The notes beneath the pieces are model-generated. The model made no database searches and was not told where the DNA came from. It saw only the letters and a program-made list of their open reading frames with translations. Shown here piece after piece: positions 18,769 to 27,217 of a stretch of DNA of 64,000 nucleotides. This stretch comes from an uncultured Prevotellaceae bacterium (GTDB lineage Bacteria > Bacteroidota > Bacteroidia > Bacteroidales > Bacteroidaceae), in assembly GCA_900319225.1 (NCBI GenBank), contig ONNV01000010.1, forward strand, positions 62,001 to 126,000, read 5' to 3'. Numbering within the stretch: the stretch's first letter is position 1; the number at the start of each line of letters is the position of its first letter. The position numbers and the translations under genes are program-made.

Positions 18769-19740
18769 ATGGATTACATGAATCAGATATGCTTGCCAGT
18801 TGCGGCAGAGTTTGATGAGTTCCGATCAAGGTATTCATCGCTGTTTTCATGCTCCAATCCTGCGGTGGATGTGCTGCTTAAGTTCCTCTCACGACGTAAC
18901 GGCAAGATGATGCGCCCCCTGCTGGTGCTTTTGGTTTCCAAATGTTACTGCCAGGTTCCGGACAGCGTTTACCATCTTGGTGCAGCCGTGGAACTGCTCC
19001 ATCAGGGAAGTCTTATCCATGATGATGTGGTGGATGAGAGTGAGAAACGCCGCGGTCACAGGTCGGCAAATGCCGCTTTTGACAACCGTCTGGCCGTGCT
19101 TTTAGGTGATTATGTCGTCTCAATGGCCCTGCAGCAGATAACAGCTACTGCCCATGTCCGCTGCGTTCAGCATATTTCCAAGCTTATAGGTACTCTTTCT
19201 GAGGGTGAGATAAACCAGCTTAACGCGTTGGATTTTGATACGCTCTCGGAGGATGTATATTTTGATATCATTTCCAAGAAGACCGCAATTCTGTTCTCTA
19301 CCTGTACTGAGCTTTCGGCCGTTTTGAGCGGTGCATCCGGTCAGGAAATTGAAGGTTTCCGCCAGTTTGGGCATGTGGCAGGACTCTGTTTCCAGATAAT
19401 GGATGACATTCTTGACTATCATTCCAGTGATGAGACCGGCAAGCCGTCGGGCAATGACATGAAAGAGGGTAAGTTTACTCTTCCTGCCATCTATGCACTG
19501 AACAGCAGCGGTCGTGACTGGTCAGCCCATATCAAGGCCATACGCTCCCTGTCAGCTACTCCGGAGCAGATAAAGGAGGTTACAGACTATACCGTATCCA
19601 ACGGTGGAATCGACTATGCCGTCAGGAAGATGGATGAACTGAAAAAGCAGGCAATCCAGGGACTGCCCGCTTTCATATCAACTGACCTGCGCACTGCTTT
19701 TGAAAGCTATCTGGAGCTTATTACCAACCGCGCCAAGTAA
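18769..19740 (+). CDS. Trans-polyprenyl diphosphate synthase (IspA/IspB family)
   Basis: A 323-residue all-helical isoprenyl chain-elongating synthase that condenses isopentenyl diphosphate onto allylic primers, probably to make the menaquinone side chain. Both aspartate-rich motifs are intact: DDVVD at 85-89 in LIHDDVVDESEKRRG and DDILD at 212-216 in QIMDDILDYHSSDETGK. The upstream RNGKMMRPLLVLL segment matches the substrate-binding GGKR-like region, with K retained. Chain length cannot be read directly. The second in-frame ATG at 18778 may be the true start given the promoter position. Its stop converges on deoC with two bases between. Confidence 0.9.
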   Translation: MDYMNQICLPVAAEFDEFRSRYSSLFSCSNPAVDVLLKFLSRRNGKMMRPLLVLLVSKCYCQVPDSVYHLGAAVELLHQGSLIHDDVVDESEKRRGHRSANAAFDNRLAVLLGDYVVSMALQQITATAHVRCVQHISKLIGTLSEGEINQLNALDFDTLSEDVYFDIISKKTAILFSTCTELSAVLSGASGQEIEGFRQFGHVAGLCFQIMDDILDYHSSDETGKPSGNDMKEGKFTLPAIYALNSSGRDWSAHIKAIRSLSATPEQIKEVTDYTVSNGGIDYAVRKMDELKKQAIQGLPAFISTDLRTAFESYLELITNRAK

Positions 19741-19742
19741 AA

Positions 19743-20669
19743 TCAGAAGTGTTTTGTCTCCTCTCCGGTTATCTCAGAGAGCAGGTTGTTTGCCAGACGA
19801 CTGGCACCTATACGGAACATCTTGTTGTTAAGCCACTCTTTTCCAAGTACATTCTTTACTATTGTCCAGTAGAGCAAAGCCTCTGCGGGAGTGCTTATGC
19901 CACCGGCGGCCTTTACACCTACCTTACGGCCGGTTTCATCGGCATATTCGCGGATTGTCTTGCACATTACGCAGAATGATTCAGGATCAGCTCCGGGAAC
20001 CTCCTTTCCGGTGGATGTCTTGATGAAATCAGCTCCTGAGTACATTGCCAGCAGTGATGCCTTCTTTACATTGTCAAGTGATCCCAGTGCTCCGGTTTCA
20101 AGAATGACCTTCAGGGTCTTGTCTGCGCAGAGTGACTTAAGTTCATCGGTTTCATCGGCCAGGGTCTCAAAATCACCGTTCAGTATGTGACCGGCGTTCT
20201 GTACTATGTCTATCTCATCGGCACCGTCATGCAGGGCCAGGGATGTCTCAGCAACCTTTACCTCAAAGAATGTCTGTGATGAGGGAAAACCTCCCGATAC
20301 GCAGCAGGTCTTTACGCTCTCAACCTCAAGTGAACGGCTTACGGTCGATGCGTACAGGGGCCATGTGCAGATAGAAGCTACCGATGGCAGATCCGGATAC
20401 TTGTCCTCAAACTGGTTGACTTTCTCAACAAATGCCAGTACCGTATCCTCATTATCGGTGGGTTTGAGAGTGGTCAGGTCAATGCAGCTGAATATCTTTT
20501 TGAGGGTCTCCTTGTCATGTACTCCGGCTGCATCCTTTCCAGCCTTTTCAACGGCAGATTTCACCCAGGCCGCATCCACTTTCATGTTGTATTTGCTGAA
20601 TGCCTCGTTAAACTTGTCAGTAGTTGGCTGATTTACTGACTCTTGCTCCATTTCATCGTAGATTTCCAT
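19743..20669 (-). CDS. deoC: Deoxyribose-phosphate aldolase
   Basis: A 308-residue class I aldolase that splits 2-deoxyribose 5-phosphate into glyceraldehyde 3-phosphate and acetaldehyde during deoxynucleoside salvage. The Schiff-base lysine is Lys217 in GADFIKTSTGKE, and the second catalytic lysine is in KVGVKAAGGIST. IDLTTLKPTDNEDTV matches the N-terminal family motif. It is longer than the roughly 220-residue short form because of an N-terminal extension of about 55 residues, like the E. coli-type long enzymes. The upstream dtd stop lies two bases before its ATG, placing it at the end of an uvrC-dtd-deoC run. Confidence 0.95.
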   Translation of the reverse strand: MEIYDEMEQESVNQPTTDKFNEAFSKYNMKVDAAWVKSAVEKAGKDAAGVHDKETLKKIFSCIDLTTLKPTDNEDTVLAFVEKVNQFEDKYPDLPSVASICTWPLYASTVSRSLEVESVKTCCVSGGFPSSQTFFEVKVAETSLALHDGADEIDIVQNAGHILNGDFETLADETDELKSLCADKTLKVILETGALGSLDNVKKASLLAMYSGADFIKTSTGKEVPGADPESFCVMCKTIREYADETGRKVGVKAAGGISTPAEALLYWTIVKNVLGKEWLNNKMFRIGASRLANNLLSEITGEETKHF

Positions 20670-20671
20670 AT

Positions 20672-21124
20672 CTATTCCTTGTTTTTAGTATCCATTATTA
20701 TAGTTACCGGGCCGTCATTGAGCAGCGATACTTTCATATCAGCTCCAAAGATGCCCTTTTCTGTCTTCTTTCCGGTCTCACGCTCAAGTGCCTGGCAGAA
20801 CTTTTCATACATGGGTTCTGCAAACGGTCCTTTTGACGCCCTTATCCAGGATGGTCTGTTTCCCTTTTTGGTGCTGCCAAACAGAGTAAATTGGCTTACT
20901 GCCAGGATACGTCCGTCTATATCCATGACAGAGAGGTTCATAACACCGTTTTCATCGTCAAATATACGCATTCCGGCTATCTTCTTGGTGAGCCATTCAA
21001 TATCCTCATCGGTATCTGCATCCTCTACGCCTACCAGAACCAGCAGACCTTTCTCTATCTGGCCTGTAATCTTGCCGTCAACCCTCACACAGGCCTCCTT
21101 AACCCTCTGTATTACAGCTCTCAT
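20672..21124 (-). CDS. dtd: D-aminoacyl-tRNA deacylase
   Basis: A 150-residue dimeric enzyme that removes D-amino acids (and Gly from tRNA-Ala) mischarged onto tRNA. It opens MRAVIQRVKEACVRVDGKI, the typical family N-terminus, and carries both active-site motifs: SQFTLFG and the cis-proline loop NDGPVTIIMDT near the C-terminus. Length is normal. The ATG overlaps the uvrC stop by four bases (21121-21124), so translation is coupled; deoC follows two bases downstream. Confidence 0.96.
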   Translation of the reverse strand: MRAVIQRVKEACVRVDGKITGQIEKGLLVLVGVEDADTDEDIEWLTKKIAGMRIFDDENGVMNLSVMDIDGRILAVSQFTLFGSTKKGNRPSWIRASKGPFAEPMYEKFCQALERETGKKTEKGIFGADMKVSLLNDGPVTIIMDTKNKE

Positions 21125-22935
21125 TTGTGAAACCAGTTATATATTACGGTTGCCTTAGATTTGCCTATTTCTGCAGTAAGCTCCTCAATGCTGGCCTCCG
21201 ATACTCTTTTAACGCTCTTGAAACGCTTTATCAACGCCGTAGCCGTATTCTCTCCAATTCCTTTTATATCAGTAAGTTCAGACTGTGTCTGGCGTTTGCT
21301 GCGTTTCTTCTTGTGGAACGATATGGCTACGCGGTGCACCTCTTCCTGCATCTGCTCCAGCAGACGGAACAGTTCACTGTCCGGCTTTACTCCAACCTGC
21401 ATCTGCGGGAATCCGTAAAGCAGTCCTTCAGTCCTGTGCCTGGAGTTCTTTACAAGACCGGCAATATTTATGCTAATATTCAGATTGTCAATTACTTCCT
21501 TTGCAACAGACATCTGCCCTTTACCTCCATCCACTATGACCAGATCAGGCATTGGCGTGCCCTCCTCGATGGCTCTCATCCATCGGCGCATCATTACCTC
21601 ATACATGGATCCGTAATCATCTCCTCCCGCTCCGCTCTTTATGTTGTACAGTCGGTAATCCTTTTTTGAAGGCTTTCCGTTCTCATATACTACACAGGCA
21701 GCTACCGCATCTGTGCCGGATATGTGTGAATTGTCAAAACACTCAATTCTCATCGGTGTTTTTTCCATGCCCAGAAGTGATCCCAGCTCCTTCATCAGGC
21801 GTACGTGTTTCTGCTCAGGGTTGAGCTTGTCGCTGCGCTTGAGCCTGTCTGCACGGTACTGTTTCACGTTCAGGGCCGACAGTTCCAGCAGTTTCTTTTT
21901 CTCACCCTTCTGGGGCACTGTCCACGTAACTCCGTCATATTCGGTTTCGGGCATGAACGGAACTATTATCTCACGGGCGGTGCTCTTGTATCGGCTGCGC
22001 ATCTCCACTATGGCAAGCAGGAGCATCTCCTCAAGGGGCTCATCCATCTTGCGCTTGTACTCAAAGGTAAAAGCCTGATTTATGCAGCCGTCCGCTACGT
22101 GAAGGTAGTTTATGAATACCACGTCCTCATCATTGTCTATGTTGTAGACATCCACGTTGTCCAGTCCGGTATCAACCACCCTACTCTTTTCACGGAACTC
22201 CATGATGGTGTCATATTTGAGTTTTACAGCTTGTGCCTCCTCAAATCTGAGCTCTGATGCAAGGGTTTTCATCTCTTTCATCATGGATCTTGTAAGTTCC
22301 TGGCTCTGACCTTTCAGAATCTCGCGTATTTCAGTTATCTGGCTGTTATACTGTTCTTTAGACACCATTCCAATACACGGTGCCGGGCAATTCTTTATGT
22401 GGAATTCAAGGCAATCCTTGAACTTGCCCTGTTTAATGGACTGTGTGCTTAGCGGCAGATGGCAGGTCCTGACCTTATAGGCCTGATGTATTATCTGCAG
22501 CAGTCCGTTAAGTGTCCCTACGTGGCTGTATGGACCGTAATACTCGGATCCGTTACGGATTATCTTGCGGGTTTTGAATACGCGCGGGAACTCCTCACGT
22601 GTTATGCAGATTGACGGATATGTCTTATCATCCTTGAGCAGTATGTTGTAGCGCGGCTTGTACCGTTTTATCAGGTTGTTTTCAAGCAGGAATGCATCCC
22701 ACTCCGTCTCTACTACAATGTACTTAAGGTCCGATATCTTGCTTACCAATACCCTGGTCTTATCGGTCTGGTTCTCTTTTATGAAGTATGAGGATACCCT
22801 ACGCTTAAGGTTTTTGGCCTTTCCTACGTATATGACGGTGCCCTGCTCGTCCAGATATTGGTAACATCCCGGTTTCTCCGGGAGGTTCTGGACAATCAGT
22901 TTAAGCCGTTTCTCGTATGCCTCCTTACCTTTCAA
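21121..22935 (-). CDS. uvrC: Excinuclease ABC subunit C
   Basis: A 604-residue nuclease of nucleotide excision repair that makes the 3' and 5' incisions around lesions marked by UvrAB. Residues about 14-95 are a GIY-YIG nuclease domain (PGCYQYLDE..VIYVGKAKNLKRRVSSYF). A UvrB-interacting UVR helical pair lies near 205-235, the RNase H-like 5' nuclease near 380-480 (RIECFDNSHISGTD, VIVDGGKGQM) and a C-terminal helix-hairpin-helix DNA-binding region (LTDIKGIGENTATALIKRF). The start immediately follows the apt stop; dtd overlaps its end. Length is normal. Confidence 0.97.
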   Translation of the reverse strand: MKGKEAYEKRLKLIVQNLPEKPGCYQYLDEQGTVIYVGKAKNLKRRVSSYFIKENQTDKTRVLVSKISDLKYIVVETEWDAFLLENNLIKRYKPRYNILLKDDKTYPSICITREEFPRVFKTRKIIRNGSEYYGPYSHVGTLNGLLQIIHQAYKVRTCHLPLSTQSIKQGKFKDCLEFHIKNCPAPCIGMVSKEQYNSQITEIREILKGQSQELTRSMMKEMKTLASELRFEEAQAVKLKYDTIMEFREKSRVVDTGLDNVDVYNIDNDEDVVFINYLHVADGCINQAFTFEYKRKMDEPLEEMLLLAIVEMRSRYKSTAREIIVPFMPETEYDGVTWTVPQKGEKKKLLELSALNVKQYRADRLKRSDKLNPEQKHVRLMKELGSLLGMEKTPMRIECFDNSHISGTDAVAACVVYENGKPSKKDYRLYNIKSGAGGDDYGSMYEVMMRRWMRAIEEGTPMPDLVIVDGGKGQMSVAKEVIDNLNISINIAGLVKNSRHRTEGLLYGFPQMQVGVKPDSELFRLLEQMQEEVHRVAISFHKKKRSKRQTQSELTDIKGIGENTATALIKRFKSVKRVSEASIEELTAEIGKSKATVIYNWFHK

Positions 22936-23481
22936 TTACTGTACTCCGTCAAATTCGTCAATAGCAATAAAACTGTCTACCGGGCAATCCTGCGGGAATC
23001 TCTCCTTTGCGTGGAAGTTGGTAAGTTCAATTATGCAGTTGACCAGAACCTTCTTGGGCTTGAATGACTTTACAAGGTCACAGGATGCCACCAGAGTACC
23101 TCCTGTAGCCAGCAGGTCATCATGAATCAGCACCACGTCATCAGGTGTAATTGAGTCCTTGTGCATCTCTATGCGGTCAAATCCGTACTCCTTCTTGTAT
23201 TCCAGGCTTACCTTCTCATAAGGCAGTTTGCCGGGTTTACGTATAAGGATGAATCCTGCGCCAAGCCTGTATGCAAGGGCTGAGCCTATGATAAAGCCTC
23301 TTGATTCTACGCCACAGACCTTTGTTATGCCCTTGTCCTTATACATCTCGTACAGGGAATCAACAATCTCTGCAAGGTCATCAGGGTTCATGAACCAGGA
23401 TGTCACATCCTTGAACTGTACGCCTTCCATAGGATAATCAGGGATATTCCTAAGGTGTCCGATAAGTGTCTCTTTGCTCAT
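22936..23481 (-). CDS. apt: Adenine phosphoribosyltransferase
   Basis: A 181-residue purine salvage enzyme converting adenine and PRPP to AMP. It contains the family opening IPDYPMEGVQFKDVTSWF, the flexible-loop GFILIRKPGKLPYE and the PRPP-binding motif VLIHDDLLATGGTL. Length is typical. Its stop abuts the start of uvrC without spacing. Upstream, 12 bases from its ATG, lies a perfect parS site in the gap to mnmG. Confidence 0.96.
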   Translation of the reverse strand: MSKETLIGHLRNIPDYPMEGVQFKDVTSWFMNPDDLAEIVDSLYEMYKDKGITKVCGVESRGFIIGSALAYRLGAGFILIRKPGKLPYEKVSLEYKKEYGFDRIEMHKDSITPDDVVLIHDDLLATGGTLVASCDLVKSFKPKKVLVNCIIELTNFHAKERFPQDCPVDSFIAIDEFDGVQ

Positions 23482-23492
23482 ATCAATATAAT

Positions 23493-23508
23493 TGTTTCAC
23501 GTGGAACA
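23493..23508. other. parS: parS centromere site (ParB binding)
   Basis: TGTTTCACGTGGAACA is an exact match to the bacterial parS consensus TGTTnCACGTGnAACA. ParB loads on parS and, with ParA and SMC, segregates the newly replicated origin. Such sites cluster near oriC in most bacteria. It lies in the 36-base gap between the apt start and the mnmG stop. The three other CACGTG cores I noticed (near 6983, 33572 and 44276) lack the flanking arms. parA and parB are not in the window. Confidence 0.88.
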
Positions 23509-23517
23509 TTTCTTGTT

Positions 23518-25392
23518 TTATCGGTTCAGCAACACCAGCAGAACGTTGATGTCACTGGGTGAAACTCCGGGAATGCGGCTTGCCTCGGCCAGTGTTTCGG
23601 GGTCATGCTTGATGAGTTTCTGGCGGCACTCAGTAGAGAGTGACTGCAATGAACTGTAGTCAAAGCGCCCTTTTATACGTATATCCTCCAGACGTTTCAT
23701 CTTGTCTGCAATAAGCCTCTCGCGGCTTATATATCCGCTGTATTTCATCAGGATCTCTGCCGCCTCAATGATTTCATCCTTGCGGGCAGGCTCTGTCTTG
23801 TCCAGTTCTGCTTTGAGGGCCTTGATGTGGTCCGCCAGGTTCTGCAGTGTGAGCTGGGGCCTCTCTATCAGGTCGGCCAGCTTGCATCCCTCACGCAGAG
23901 GTGTGGTGCCAAGTTGCTCCAGAGCAGCGTTTATAAGTGCGGGTTTTACTGAGAAACCCTTGGCGAAATCTATTATGCGGTTTATCTCATCGCGTTTGGT
24001 GCGCATCAGTTCATAGCGCTCTTTTGTGGCCAGACCTATGTTGTAGGCGCGTTCTGTAAGGCGCAGGTCTGCATCGTCCTGACGCAGAAGTATGCGGTAC
24101 TCAGCCCTGGATGTGAACATGCGGTAAGGCTCATCCACGCCTTTTGTAATCAGGTCGTCTACCAGAACTCCTATGTATGCCTCGTCACGGGCCAGAGTGA
24201 ATGGCGCACCGCCGTGACAGCTTATGTGGGCGTTGATTCCGGCCAGGATTCCCTGTCCGCCGGCCTCCTCATAACCGGTAGTTCCGTTTACCTGTCCGGC
24301 CATGAACAATCCAGCCACAACCTTTGACTCAAGTGTGTGCTTAAGCTGTGTCGGATCAAAATAATCATACTCTATGGCGTAACCGGGACGGTAAATCACC
24401 AGGTCACGGAATGCCGGTATCTCTTTGAGAGCCCGTATCTGTATATCCATCGGCATGGATGACGAAAAGCCGTTCAGATACATCTCATTGGTGTTTTCAC
24501 CCTCAGGCTCCAGGAACAGCTGGTGCTGGTCACGGTCAGGGAATGTTACCAGTTTGGTCTCTATGCTGGGGCAGTAACGCGGACCGATGCTCTTGATTTG
24601 TCCATTGAACAGCGGAGAGTCTGCAAGTCCGGACTTAAGTACCTCATGAACGCGCTCATTGGTATATGTGGTCCAGCAGCACATCTGCTTGAGATGGCGC
24701 TCCTGGCCCAGGAATGAGAAACGGTGGAAATCATTCTCGCCGTCCTGGCGTTCCATCTCCTCAAAATGTACGCTGCGGCTGTCTATACGCACGGGTGTGC
24801 CGGTTTTCATGCGGCCGGTACGTATGCCGTGACGTGTTATTGACTCGGTAAGCAGGTAGGATGCAGGTTCCGATATGCGTCCGCCGGGCATAGTGACGCG
24901 GCCTATGTGCATGAGTCCGTTAAGGAATGTTCCGGCTGTGAGCACCACGCACTTGCAACTGAATTCTGCACCCTCAAGTGTCTTTAAACCAATAACTTGG
25001 CCATCTTTAACCAGCAGTTCGGTCACGGTGTCCTGCCAGATGTTCAGGTTCTCCTGGTTCTCCAGGACATTGCGCCATGCCCAGATGAACTTGGCTCGGT
25101 CACACTGTGCGCGGGGGCTCCACATGGCGGGGCCTTTGGACCGGTTCAGTATGCGGAACTGTATGGCTGTGCGGTCCGTAACTAGACCCATGTGACCTCC
25201 TAGCGCGTCTATCTCTCTGACAATCTGTCCTTTAGCTATACCGCCAACCGCAGGATTGCAGCTCATTTGCCCAATCTTGTTCATATCCATGGTAATGAGA
25301 CAGGTCTTGGAACCCATCTGAGCAGCGGCAGCGGCGGCCTCGCAACCCGCGTGGCCCGCACCGATCACAATCACATCGTACTTAAAGTCCAT
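23518..25392 (-). CDS. mnmG: tRNA uridine-34 carboxymethylaminomethyl modification enzyme MnmG
   Basis: A 624-residue FAD enzyme that, with MnmE, installs the (carboxymethyl)aminomethyl group at wobble U34 of tRNAs. The FAD-binding motif VIGAGHAGCEAAAAAAQMG is at residues 10-28. Family blocks SCNPAVGGIAKGQIVREID and RSKGPAMWSPRAQ follow, and the C-terminal GidA-associated helical domain is present (FDYSSLQSLSTECRQKL, IPGVSPSDINVLL). Length is normal. A -7 box on the minus strand at 25401-25408 lies only 9-16 bases upstream of the ATG, implying a very short leader. Formerly gidA, often close to oriC in other bacteria. Confidence 0.97.
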   Translation of the reverse strand: MDFKYDVIVIGAGHAGCEAAAAAAQMGSKTCLITMDMNKIGQMSCNPAVGGIAKGQIVREIDALGGHMGLVTDRTAIQFRILNRSKGPAMWSPRAQCDRAKFIWAWRNVLENQENLNIWQDTVTELLVKDGQVIGLKTLEGAEFSCKCVVLTAGTFLNGLMHIGRVTMPGGRISEPASYLLTESITRHGIRTGRMKTGTPVRIDSRSVHFEEMERQDGENDFHRFSFLGQERHLKQMCCWTTYTNERVHEVLKSGLADSPLFNGQIKSIGPRYCPSIETKLVTFPDRDQHQLFLEPEGENTNEMYLNGFSSSMPMDIQIRALKEIPAFRDLVIYRPGYAIEYDYFDPTQLKHTLESKVVAGLFMAGQVNGTTGYEEAGGQGILAGINAHISCHGGAPFTLARDEAYIGVLVDDLITKGVDEPYRMFTSRAEYRILLRQDDADLRLTERAYNIGLATKERYELMRTKRDEINRIIDFAKGFSVKPALINAALEQLGTTPLREGCKLADLIERPQLTLQNLADHIKALKAELDKTEPARKDEIIEAAEILMKYSGYISRERLIADKMKRLEDIRIKGRFDYSSLQSLSTECRQKLIKHDPETLAEASRIPGVSPSDINVLLVLLNR

Positions 25393-25400
25393 ACAAGCTA

Positions 25401-25408
25401 CAAATTTA
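25401..25408 (-). promoter_or_regulatory. -7 promoter box for mnmG
   Basis: The minus strand reads TAAATTTG, an exact TAnnTTTG box 8 bases upstream of the mnmG ATG. The matching -33 region would fall inside the left arm of the long inverted repeat at 25423. Confidence 0.5.
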
Positions 25409-25422
25409 CTTCAAAATCTTGG

Positions 25423-25737
25423 AATGGAAGACAATAGGGGTGCTTCTCTTTGTATGCTCTTTCCCATTGCAGAAGCAGAGTATCCGGCTTGAGGACCATC
25501 AGTGCAGAGGCGTTAAGCGGAGGGCCTTGGAGGATCCCGTTAAGAACGGGGTTTGTTCGAGGAACGTTAGGCCCCCGCAGGGGGACTATGAGGACGAGTT
25601 CGCCGTTTAGGGTCCGGAGAGTTAGGGTCCGGAGAGGTCCGGAGTAGCCTCGGAACGTTGCGTCCTCAAACCGGATACTCTGCGTTGTTTCTATTACAGA
25701 GAGCATACAAAGAGAAGCACCCCTATTGTCTTCCATT
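25423..25737. repeat. Long inverted repeat, 38-base perfect arms, enclosing element copy B
   Basis: The arm at 25423-25460 (AATGGAAGACAATAGG...) is the exact reverse complement of 25700-25737, 38 of 38 bases. Moving inward there is an unpaired 14-versus-16-base interval, then the 13-base inner stem and the core of the structured element. The whole 315-base unit fills the spacer between divergent mnmG and the GNAT gene. It would form a long hairpin as RNA or single-stranded DNA. No transposase gene or obvious target duplication is seen. Confidence 0.9.
25475..25683. ncRNA. Structured element, copy B (candidate RNA)
   Basis: A core of 209 bases homologous to 8808-9049. The closing stem GCAGAGTATCCGG/CCGGATACTCTGC (25475-25487 with 25671-25683) continues as TTGAGGAC/GTCCTCAA after one mismatched pair. 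Inside are GGACCATCAGTG, a hairpin AGGC...GCCT with loop TTAAGCGGAG, the hairpin CCCGTT-aag-AACGGG, GTTC-gag-GAAC, CCCCC-gca-GGGGG, two copies of GTTAGGGTCCGGAGA-like sequence, and the ending GTAGCC-CGGAACGTTG-GTCC shared with copy A. Stem bases differ from copy A with complementarity kept, supporting selection on structure. A 142-residue minus-strand frame across it is probably not a gene. Confidence 0.58.
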
Positions 25738-25750
25738 GGTGCATTTGTTG

Positions 25751-25758
25751 TACTTTTG
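25751..25758 (+). promoter_or_regulatory. -7 promoter box for the GNAT-EamA-TauE operon
   Basis: TACTTTTG matches TAnnTTTG and ends 17 bases before the ATG at 25776. It lies just outside the right arm of the inverted repeat. Confidence 0.5.
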
Positions 25759-25775
25759 CGCAAAACATTTGGTAA

Positions 25776-26291
25776 ATGGTTATCGAGATTAAACGCGCCG
25801 GCAACGCTGACTTGCAGGTTATTCATGAGATGGCGGAGATTGTTTTCCGTCAGACTTACAAGTCAATACTGTCACCTGAGCAGATGGATTATATGATGGA
25901 ATGGATGTATTCCTTACCTAATCTGGAGGATCAGGTGCTACGTGGACATGTCTATTATATTGCTTGGGCTGGTGATGAACCGCAAGGGTATGTGTCGGTC
26001 AGAAAGGACTCTGTGGATGCTGACGGGACAGAGGTTTGGCACCTGGAGAAGATTTATGTCATGCCATCAGCGCAGGGTATCGGGCTGGGTAACAGGCTTT
26101 TGGAAACTGCAAAGCAGCATGTGCGTGACAACAAGGTGTCTGTCAAGGCCAGGATTGAGTTGAACGTGAACCGTAACAATCCGGCGGTTGGATTCTACCG
26201 TAACCAGGGACTCTCTATACTCAGACAGGGTGATTTCCCCATTGGAAACGGTTTTTACATGAATGACTACATAATGGGCATTGACATCTGA
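25776..26291 (+). CDS. GNAT-family N-acetyltransferase
   Basis: A 171-residue cytoplasmic acetyltransferase. The acetyl-CoA-binding motif A is in KIYVMPSAQGIGLGNRLLETA (Q-G-I-G-L-G loop), followed by the family's IELNVNRNNPAVGFYRNQGL motif B. The substrate, a small molecule or a protein amine, cannot be told. It is the first gene of a run of four (GNAT, EamA transporter, TauE-like transporter, propeller lipoprotein) with gaps of 2, -4 and 18 bases. The coding strand is G-rich, like the + strand genes right of 15.3 kb. Confidence 0.88.
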   Translation: MVIEIKRAGNADLQVIHEMAEIVFRQTYKSILSPEQMDYMMEWMYSLPNLEDQVLRGHVYYIAWAGDEPQGYVSVRKDSVDADGTEVWHLEKIYVMPSAQGIGLGNRLLETAKQHVRDNKVSVKARIELNVNRNNPAVGFYRNQGLSILRQGDFPIGNGFYMNDYIMGIDI

Positions 26292-26293
26292 TA

Positions 26294-27217
26294 ATGGAGA
26301 ATGATAAGCTTAAAAACGGTGTATTGACCGGCAATTTGGCTTGCTTTGGGGCATATGCCATATTCGGGTTCAACATAATAAGCTGCAAGAACATTGCCAT
26401 TGACGGGAACATCACTCCTATGGCTCTGTTCTGCCTGCGCTCTTTCGGCGCAATGGTGCTGTTCTGGATATGGTCCCTGTTTGAGTCTCCGCATGAGCAG
26501 ATAGAGAGGGCTGATATGTGGAAAGTGGCTCTGGCATCATTCCTGGGGCTGTTCCTGACTCAGCTTTCGTTCCTTTTTGCCATTACCAAGACTACCGCGA
26601 TCGATGCATCCATACTCAGCACACTCACACCTATCATGACTCTGGTAATATCGGCCATAGTGATTAAGGAGAGGATTACGTGGAGCGGGGTTGCGGGTAT
26701 AGCGCTTAGCCTGGTGGGCGTGTTCATCCTTATATTCAACTGCGTTTCAATCAACTCCGGTGCCGATTCAACGTCAGTTTGGGGTATTGTAGGAATGATA
26801 GTAAACGGCATCTGCTTTGCGTCTTATGTGGGGATTTTCAAGCCTGTGATCCGGAAATACTCCGTAGTTACATTCATGAAATGGATGTTCCTGTTCTCAT
26901 CTGTCATGGCTCTGCCTTTCAGTTTCGGTGCATTCAAGGTTTCAAATCTGGGCGCGGTTTCCATGGATGTGATGTGGCAGGTGGCATATGTTGTGGTTTG
27001 CGCCACGTTCATCGCCTATTTCCTCATTCCCATAGGGCAGAAGCGCCTGCGTCCGGTAGTAGTCTGCATGTACACCTATGTGCAGCCGGTCATTGCCATG
27101 GTCATTGCGCTGGCTCTGGGGCTGGACAGCCTGACAATGCTTAAGGTGATAGCCTCTGTTCTGGTGTTTACAGGGGTAGGTCTGGTTAATTTTGTTCCCA
27201 AAAAGAGTCTCAGATGA
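26294..27217 (+). CDS. EamA/DMT-superfamily transporter
   Basis: A 307-residue inner-membrane protein with about ten hydrophobic helices in two EamA repeats, the drug/metabolite transporter architecture. The first repeat contains FCLRSFGAMVLFWIW and ASILSTLTPIMTLVISAIVIKERITW, and the second contains VCMYTYVQPVIAMVIALALGLD, the helix-end signatures of the family. The substrate is unknown. Starts two bases after the GNAT gene and overlaps the following transporter gene by four bases. Confidence 0.9.
   Translation: MENDKLKNGVLTGNLACFGAYAIFGFNIISCKNIAIDGNITPMALFCLRSFGAMVLFWIWSLFESPHEQIERADMWKVALASFLGLFLTQLSFLFAITKTTAIDASILSTLTPIMTLVISAIVIKERITWSGVAGIALSLVGVFILIFNCVSINSGADSTSVWGIVGMIVNGICFASYVGIFKPVIRKYSVVTFMKWMFLFSSVMALPFSFGAFKVSNLGAVSMDVMWQVAYVVVCATFIAYFLIPIGQKRLRPVVVCMYTYVQPVIAMVIALALGLDSLTMLKVIASVLVFTGVGLVNFVPKKSLR

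Noticed and set aside
25423-25737. Retron or insertion sequence
   Set aside because: No reverse transcriptase or transposase gene lies nearby and no target-site duplication is visible; a non-autonomous element remains possible but is not shown.
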